Of a stretch of 64,000 nucleotides of DNA, positions 60,522 through 64,000 are shown one piece after another. Origin of the DNA: Prevotella sp. (GTDB taxonomy: Bacteria > Bacteroidota > Bacteroidia > Bacteroidales > Bacteroidaceae); NCBI GenBank assembly GCA_017442825.1, contig JAFRYZ010000064.1, positions 1 to 64,000 on the forward strand, given 5' to 3'. Numbering within the stretch: the first letter of the stretch is position 1; every line of letters begins with the position of its first letter. The notes under the pieces were generated by a model. It had not been told where the DNA came from, ran no database searches, and saw only the letters and a program-made list of their open reading frames with translations. Made by a program: the position numbers and the translations under genes.

Positions 60522-61451
60522 GAAAGCATCCAACACAACACCTGCAGAAAAGAGCAGGCCATAGACAAACATGTTGCGAGCGTTCTCGGCAAGGATATTG
60601 TTCAATGCCTTGCCGTGACGTATTCGCTTCATTTTCAGCCATGTGCTGATGTGTAGGAACAAGTAGATGGCAGGCAGAAAACAGGTGAAGTAATGCCCAC
60701 GGCAGAGAAATAAGCCACCGGCAAGAAATGCCACGATGCCCAGCATCAGATAAAGTCCCTCGGTAGCCTTCTCCCCTATCAGCACCACCAGCGTACGCTT
60801 GCCCACACGACGATCGTTATCGCGGTCGCGATAGTTGTTCACCACCAACAGCGTGTCAATCACCAGCCCGCAGGCTATAGATGCCAACACCACGTCGAGT
60901 GTCAGCGTATGCGTCTGCAGATAGAACGTTGTGCACACGGGAACGAGACCGAAGAACAGCAACACCAGCACATCGCCCAATCCGATATACGACAGCAACA
61001 GCGTATAGAGAAAACAGAAAACCACACATGCCACACCAATCCACAACATGGCAAAGCCGCCAAAGAAAATCAACGGGAACCCGACAACAGCGGCAGCCAA
61101 AGTCGTCACGGCAATAGCCCAACGCATAGCTTCCGGTGTCACCCACCCTTCGGCACAAGCCCTTCGCGGCCCTAACCTGTGTTCGTCGTCCGTTCCCTTG
61201 CGCCAATCAAAGTAATCGTTGATGAAGTTGGCATCAATCTGCATGAGGAAAGCAAATAATATGCAAAGGAGCGCAGGGAGAAAGTTGAGAGACGAGAGTT
61301 GAGAGTTGAAAGACGAGAGTTGAGAGTTGAGAGACGAGAGTTGAGAATAGCCCATTGCCAAGCCCATCATTACCGGCACGGCAGCACCCGTCAACGTCTT
61401 CGGGCGTGCAGCCAACATCCACGCTTTCCAGCTGTTTGTCTTCACATTCAT
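60516..61451 (-). CDS. menA: 1,4-dihydroxy-2-naphthoate polyprenyltransferase
   Basis: UbiA-type prenyltransferase of menaquinone synthesis, about 311 residues. Start at 61451 (MNVKTNSWKAWMLAARPKTL); the preceding extension is discarded because it would start upstream of the promoter. Aspartate-rich motif NDYFDWRKGTDDEHRLGP and second motif VNNYRDRDNDRRVGKRTL are present with about 8 helices. Anomaly: between helix 1 and the next (PVMMGLAMGYSQ to LPALLCILFAF) there is an insertion of three 7-residue units (SQLSSLN, SQLSSFN, SQLSSLN) made by an AGTTGAG heptamer array (61283-61345). Menaquinone use fits anaerobic respiration. Confidence 0.9.
   Translation of the reverse strand: MNVKTNSWKAWMLAARPKTLTGAAVPVMMGLAMGYSQLSSLNSQLSSFNSQLSSLNFLPALLCILFAFLMQIDANFINDYFDWRKGTDDEHRLGPRRACAEGWVTPEAMRWAIAVTTLAAAVVGFPLIFFGGFAMLWIGVACVVFCFLYTLLLSYIGLGDVLVLLFFGLVPVCTTFYLQTHTLTLDVVLASIACGLVIDTLLVVNNYRDRDNDRRVGKRTLVVLIGEKATEGLYLMLGIVAFLAGGLFLCRGHYFTCFLPAIYLFLHISTWLKMKRIRHGKALNNILAENARNMFVYGLLFSAGVVLDAFL
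61283..61345 (-). repeat. In-frame AGTTGAG heptamer array inside menA
   Basis: Nine exact 7-base units: AGTTGAG, AGACGAG, AGTTGAG, AGTTGAA, AGACGAG, AGTTGAG, AGTTGAG, AGACGAG, AGTTGAG. Sixty-three bases equal 21 codons, so the reading frame is kept, giving three heptapeptides. Confidence 0.95.
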
Positions 61452-61457
61452 CGGCGG

Positions 61458-61489
61458 CAAAGGTACAATGAAGCGAGTGAAAAGCCAAA
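61458..61489 (-). promoter_or_regulatory. menA promoter, leaderless transcript predicted
   Basis: TTTG (complement of 61486-61489), 20 bases, TACCTTTG (complement of 61458-61465). The ATG at 61451 starts six bases past the -7 element, so the message would have almost no leader. Confidence 0.75.
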
Positions 61490-61643
61490 TTTTACACAAT
61501 AATTGTTCATCATCTGCGTTATACTTTATGTTTGCTATGCTTTGCATACTCAAATAGAAGAGAGAGTTTTTTTACTAACCTTTAAAACCATTACAAACCG
61601 CAAAGACTTTTTTATCACTCCCCCCATGTTTCTTTATCCTTCT

Positions 61644-62273
61644 ATGACCAACGTAAGCCTCGACCTGATGGAGTTTGTGGAAACACAGATCCTACCCCGT
61701 TATAACGCCTTTGACAAAGCCCACAACCTGGCACATGTCAACGGAGTCATCAGCCGTTCGCTGACGCTGGCAAAGAAGTTGGGTGCCGATGGCAACATGG
61801 CTTACGCAATAGCAGCCTATCACGACTTGGGACTGGAAGGTCCGCGCGCTATCCACCACCTGACAAGCGGTAAGATAGTTCAAAGCGATGCCCGTCTAAA
61901 GCGTTGGTTCTCTGCAGAACAGATACGAGTGATTAAAGAAGCCGTAGAAGACCATCGCGCTTCAGCTAGCCATGCCCCTCGCAGCATCTACGGAAAGATT
62001 GTTGCCGAAGCCGACCGCGACTTAGATCCTGAATCGGTATTCCGCAGAACCATACAATTCGGACTGAACCATTATCCAGAAAAAAACCAGGAAGGTCATT
62101 GGCAACGTTTCCTGGAACACATGCAACAAAAATATTCGTCGCACGGATATATCAAACTGTGGATTACCAACTCGCCCAATGCCGAGAAGTTGCAAGCCAT
62201 CCGTTCGCTGATAGATGCCCCGGAAGAACTCCGCAAAGTGTTCGACCGCCTTTATGCCGAAGAAACAGCGTAG
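61644..62273 (+). CDS. HD-domain hydrolase
   Basis: Predicted metal-dependent phosphohydrolase of about 209 residues. The HD-type metal site is spread over HNLAHVNGVISRS (His), AYHDLGLEGPRAIHH (His-Asp) and AVEDHRAS (His-Asp), followed by EADRDLDPESVFRRTIQFG with another Asp. The C-terminal half (FLEHMQQKYSSHGYIKLWITN) is typical of the small HD proteins found alone in Bacteroidetes. Substrate unknown; nucleotides are usual. The start at 61644 (MTNVSLDL) is preferred; an ATG at 61626 adds six residues, and the longer reading to 61503 begins in the menA promoter region. Confidence 0.88.
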   Translation: MTNVSLDLMEFVETQILPRYNAFDKAHNLAHVNGVISRSLTLAKKLGADGNMAYAIAAYHDLGLEGPRAIHHLTSGKIVQSDARLKRWFSAEQIRVIKEAVEDHRASASHAPRSIYGKIVAEADRDLDPESVFRRTIQFGLNHYPEKNQEGHWQRFLEHMQQKYSSHGYIKLWITNSPNAEKLQAIRSLIDAPEELRKVFDRLYAEETA

Positions 62274-62332
62274 GCTCTTGGCTATCGAGTATATTCATGG
62301 CTACAAGCGGAATTCTTGGCGACCGTCTGGGT

Positions 62333-62488
62333 TTAAATATAGCCGAGATAATGTAGTGCGTAGGCAAAAACAGCCAGCATAATGGCGGCGATGACAATGC
62401 GGAAGAAACATCCTGCAATCTTCTTAATCAAGAAGATGCCGACAATCAGCGCCACCAGCATGGCAATATAATATCCGATATTCTCCAT
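62333..62488 (-). CDS. Small two-helix membrane protein (51 residues)
   Basis: Reads MENIGYYIAMLVALIVGIFL, then IKKIAGCFFRIVIAAIMLAV, then FAYALHYLGYI, with a stop at 62333-62335. Two hydrophobic segments (about 5-20 and 29-45) are divided by a short basic stretch Lys-Lys with a cysteine. The sequence is typical of real small membrane proteins rather than chance, but no family is recognised and no Shine-Dalgarno is seen. It lies downstream of the RluA gene on the same strand, after a TCTAGGATTA array. Confidence 0.6.
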   Translation of the reverse strand: MENIGYYIAMLVALIVGIFLIKKIAGCFFRIVIAAIMLAVFAYALHYLGYI

Positions 62489-62503
62489 TTTTTTTGTTTT
62501 TTT

Positions 62504-62578
62504 TCTAGGATTATCTAGGATTATCTAGGAATTTCTAGAGTTTCTAGAGTATCTAGAGTATCTAGAGTATCTAGGGTT
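62504..62578. repeat. TCTAGGATTA / TCTAGAGTA 9-10-mer array
   Basis: Three 10-base units (TCTAGGATTA twice, TCTAGGAATT) then five 9-base units (TCTAGAGTT, TCTAGAGTA three times, TCTAGGGTT). It ends 20 bases before the RluA stop codon, in the gap before the small membrane protein. Confidence 0.92.
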
Positions 62579-62597
62579 ACTTGCTCTCCCCCACCCC

Positions 62598-63482
62598 TCA
62601 AAATAGCTGACGGAAGGCAGTTGGTATAGGGGTTTCGAACTCCATGGGTTCGTGGGTTACAGGATGGTAGAAGCAGAGCAGGAAGGCGTGCAGGCAGAGT
62701 CGGTGCAGCGGGTCGTCGCCGTTGCCATATTTTACATCGCCGCAAACAGGATGCTTCATGTCAGCAGCATGAACGCGAATCTGGTTCTTGCGTCCCGTCT
62801 CCAGTCGGAACTCCACCAGCGAACGACCGTCCTTGCGGTCTAAAGTGAAGAAGTGGGTGACTGCATATTTTCCGCCATTGTCCACCGGTGACGAATAAGT
62901 GACGTACGCCTTGTTGTCTTTCAGCCAGTTGGCGATGGTCCCCTCGTCCGGCTCCACCTCACCACTGAGCACCGCCACATAACGGCGGTCAAAGACAATC
63001 TGGTGCCATTCATGTTCGAGCACCTGTTCCGTCTTCATGTCCTTAGCATAGATCATCAGTCCGCTGGTGTCGCGGTCCAGTCTGTGCACGACGTGCGCCC
63101 TGCACTTTTGGTGCGTCTTCTGAAAATAGTCGTCGAGCACAGCCTTGACATTCAACGCCCTGTGTCCTCCCGCCATAGAGAGAATGCCTACATTCTTCTC
63201 AATGACCACGATGTACGGGTCTTCATAGACAATCTTCAGGTAGCGGCTTTTGAACACGTCGTTCTTCTTCGTCGTGCTCACCGAAACCTTCATACCAGGC
63301 TGCAAGGCAAAGTCGAACTGCGTGACCACCTTGTCGTCCACCTTGATGCCCCTGCCCTGCAGCGTAGCCTTGGTTTTCGACTTACTTTGTCCGAGGTGGT
63401 TCAGCAACCACTCCAAGAGCGGTGCCTCCTCTTTCACAACGTAATGGGTGTATCGCTCCCTGTTGTATTCATTTGTTCTCAT
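62598..63482 (-). CDS. RluA-family pseudouridine synthase
   Basis: Isomerises uridines in rRNA or tRNA. About 294 residues from ATG 63482; a TTG at 63494 adds four residues. An N-terminal S4-like RNA-binding region (about 20-85, EWLLNHLGQSKSKTKATLQGRGIKV) precedes the catalytic domain with VIEKNVGILSMAGG, the signature AHVVHRLDRDTSGLMIYAKD (catalytic Asp), and KNQIRVHAADMKHPVCGDVKYG near the end. Site specificity is not known. The first residues (MRTNEYNRERY) are encoded by sequence related to the 32-nt duplication upstream. Confidence 0.94.
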   Translation of the reverse strand: MRTNEYNRERYTHYVVKEEAPLLEWLLNHLGQSKSKTKATLQGRGIKVDDKVVTQFDFALQPGMKVSVSTTKKNDVFKSRYLKIVYEDPYIVVIEKNVGILSMAGGHRALNVKAVLDDYFQKTHQKCRAHVVHRLDRDTSGLMIYAKDMKTEQVLEHEWHQIVFDRRYVAVLSGEVEPDEGTIANWLKDNKAYVTYSSPVDNGGKYAVTHFFTLDRKDGRSLVEFRLETGRKNQIRVHAADMKHPVCGDVKYGNGDDPLHRLCLHAFLLCFYHPVTHEPMEFETPIPTAFRQLF

Positions 63483-63528
63483 TTGTACGAGCAAAGATAT
63501 TCGTTTGTTCTCATTTGTGCGAGCAAAG
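63472..63528. repeat. 32-nt tandem duplication in the RluA 5' region
   Basis: TTTGTTCTCATTTGTACGAG plus CAAAG at 63472-63496 recurs at 63504-63528 with a single change (A to G), exactly 32 bases on. The promoter -7 element starts in the second copy; the first copy overlaps the RluA start codon. Confidence 0.9.
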
Positions 63529-63554
63529 GTAATGAAAGTTAATTGCAGGGCAAA
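63524..63554 (-). promoter_or_regulatory. RluA-gene promoter
   Basis: TTTG (complement of 63551-63554), 19 bases, TACCTTTG (complement of 63524-63531). A second TATCTTTG (complement of 63492-63499) in the downstream duplicate has no matching -33 element. Confidence 0.72.
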
Positions 63555-63591
63555 AGAAATCCGTTTGTTTTTTATGCTATGCGCCTTTCGT

Positions 63592-64000
63592 CTATTTCCG
63601 CTTGCGATTTTTGGGAGGGTCTATGGCGTCGAGCATCGCACGCTGCTTCGTCTTCAGGTAAGCCGCCACAGAGAAAGTCAGCGCAGTCATATTGTGGAGC
63701 AGTCCGCCTTGCGCCCTGTAAGCCAGTAGCAGGTCGGTGAAGGCTGAGTCCAGTCGTTTTGCCGCCGTCTTGTTTTGAGTCTTCACACCCTGCGTCTTGC
63801 GCAAGAGTTCCTTGAACAGTTCGTCCAGTGTCTCGTCGAAATAGGCCGCGCTGCGTTTCACCCTTTGCAGGAATTCAGCCTGATGCAATTCCTGTGACGG
63901 AAGATTTCGAATGAAGCGTTGCCATTTGTCAGCCACGCCCGTGAGTTTCGCCTTCATGTCGAGCAGCACCTTCTTGTGCTCCGTGGTGAGCACCGCGTTG
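63592..64000 (-). CDS. C-terminal part of a gene running off the window, unknown
   Basis: The reading frame is open to the window edge (codons for Asn-Ala-Val precede the Leu-Thr-Thr-Glu-His stretch), so the true start lies beyond 64000 unless a GTG at 63993 is used. The visible 133 residues are strongly helical and charged: EHKKVLLDMKAKLTGVADKW, RFIRNLPSQELHQAEFLQR, YFDETLDELFKELLRKTQG, ending in a basic tail PPKNRKRK. No catalytic motif is seen. It could be the tail of a large Bacteroidales helicase-like protein, but this is a weak guess. Confidence 0.6.
   Translation of the reverse strand, partial: NAVLTTEHKKVLLDMKAKLTGVADKWQRFIRNLPSQELHQAEFLQRVKRSAAYFDETLDELFKELLRKTQGVKTQNKTAAKRLDSAFTDLLLAYRAQGGLLHNMTALTFSVAAYLKTKQRAMLDAIDPPKNRKRK

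Overview
The window comes from a Bacteroidales chromosome, most likely a Prevotella-like member of the Prevotellaceae. Evidence: promoters of the Bacteroidetes type (TTTG, 19-20 bp, TAnnTTTG) in front of many genes, a type IX secretion plug protein and a T9SS-like C-terminal tail, a thrA / phosphoglycerate-mutase-like / thrC operon, an NfnA-NfnB fusion, lipoproteins with Bacteroidetes-style signal peptides, and secreted pectin-degrading enzymes. Genus is inferred; no rRNA or tRNA was found.

Layout. 1-2.1 kb: an IS110-family element, with a structured RNA upstream of its transposase that looks like a bridge RNA, interrupts a formylglycine-generating-enzyme-like lipoprotein gene. 2.4-9.1 kb: aminotransferase, FtsX/LolE-type permease, two tandem acyl-CoA-ligase-like paralogues under near-identical operators, and a Crp/Fnr regulator. 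9.2-17.6 kb: lepA, small proteins, yebC, pheT, a secreted unknown protein, a repeat-rich gap and a zinc metallopeptidase. 17.7-24.8 kb: an FAD oxidoreductase and the threonine operon. 24.9-36.5 kb (mostly minus strand): dnaA, an MCE-domain protein, a cell-wall amidase, folB, an orphan ribonucleotide-reductase C-terminal domain, pyk, a membrane coiled-coil protein, a patatin, a DUF4419 protein and a pectinesterase. 36.7-47.4 kb (plus strand): lon, tgt, an LptF/G-type permease, a DEAD-box helicase, the T9SS plug protein and clpB. 47.4-64 kb: a second amidase, two SpoU methyltransferases, a C10 (streptopain-like) protease with a small adjacent ORF, a GH28 polygalacturonase, the NfnAB fusion, a porin, a sodium symporter, menA, an HD-domain hydrolase, a 51-residue membrane protein, an RluA-type pseudouridine synthase and the end of an unidentified gene.

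The most unusual feature is a set of micro-tandem arrays. Many gaps are filled, sometimes exactly from stop codon to start codon, by heptamers (AATTNNN, AAGGTCN, AGTTGAG, AGTCATT) or by 9-10-mers (TCTAGANNA, TCTATAGCA). The same kinds of array also lie in frame inside at least six proteins (MenA, DEAD-box helicase, amidase, FAD oxidoreductase, NfnAB, C10 protease). Two unrelated arrays with an exact 22-nt period, three tandem duplications with an exact 32-nt period, a dispersed hairpin with a conserved loop, and a perfect 48-bp palindrome add to this. Other points for follow-up: the IS110 RNA, four half-sites with identical 19/22/19 spacing at both ligase promoters, and near-leaderless genes.

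Limits: functions come from reading the sequence and knowledge of families, without database searches; promoter, operator and RNA calls are pattern-based.
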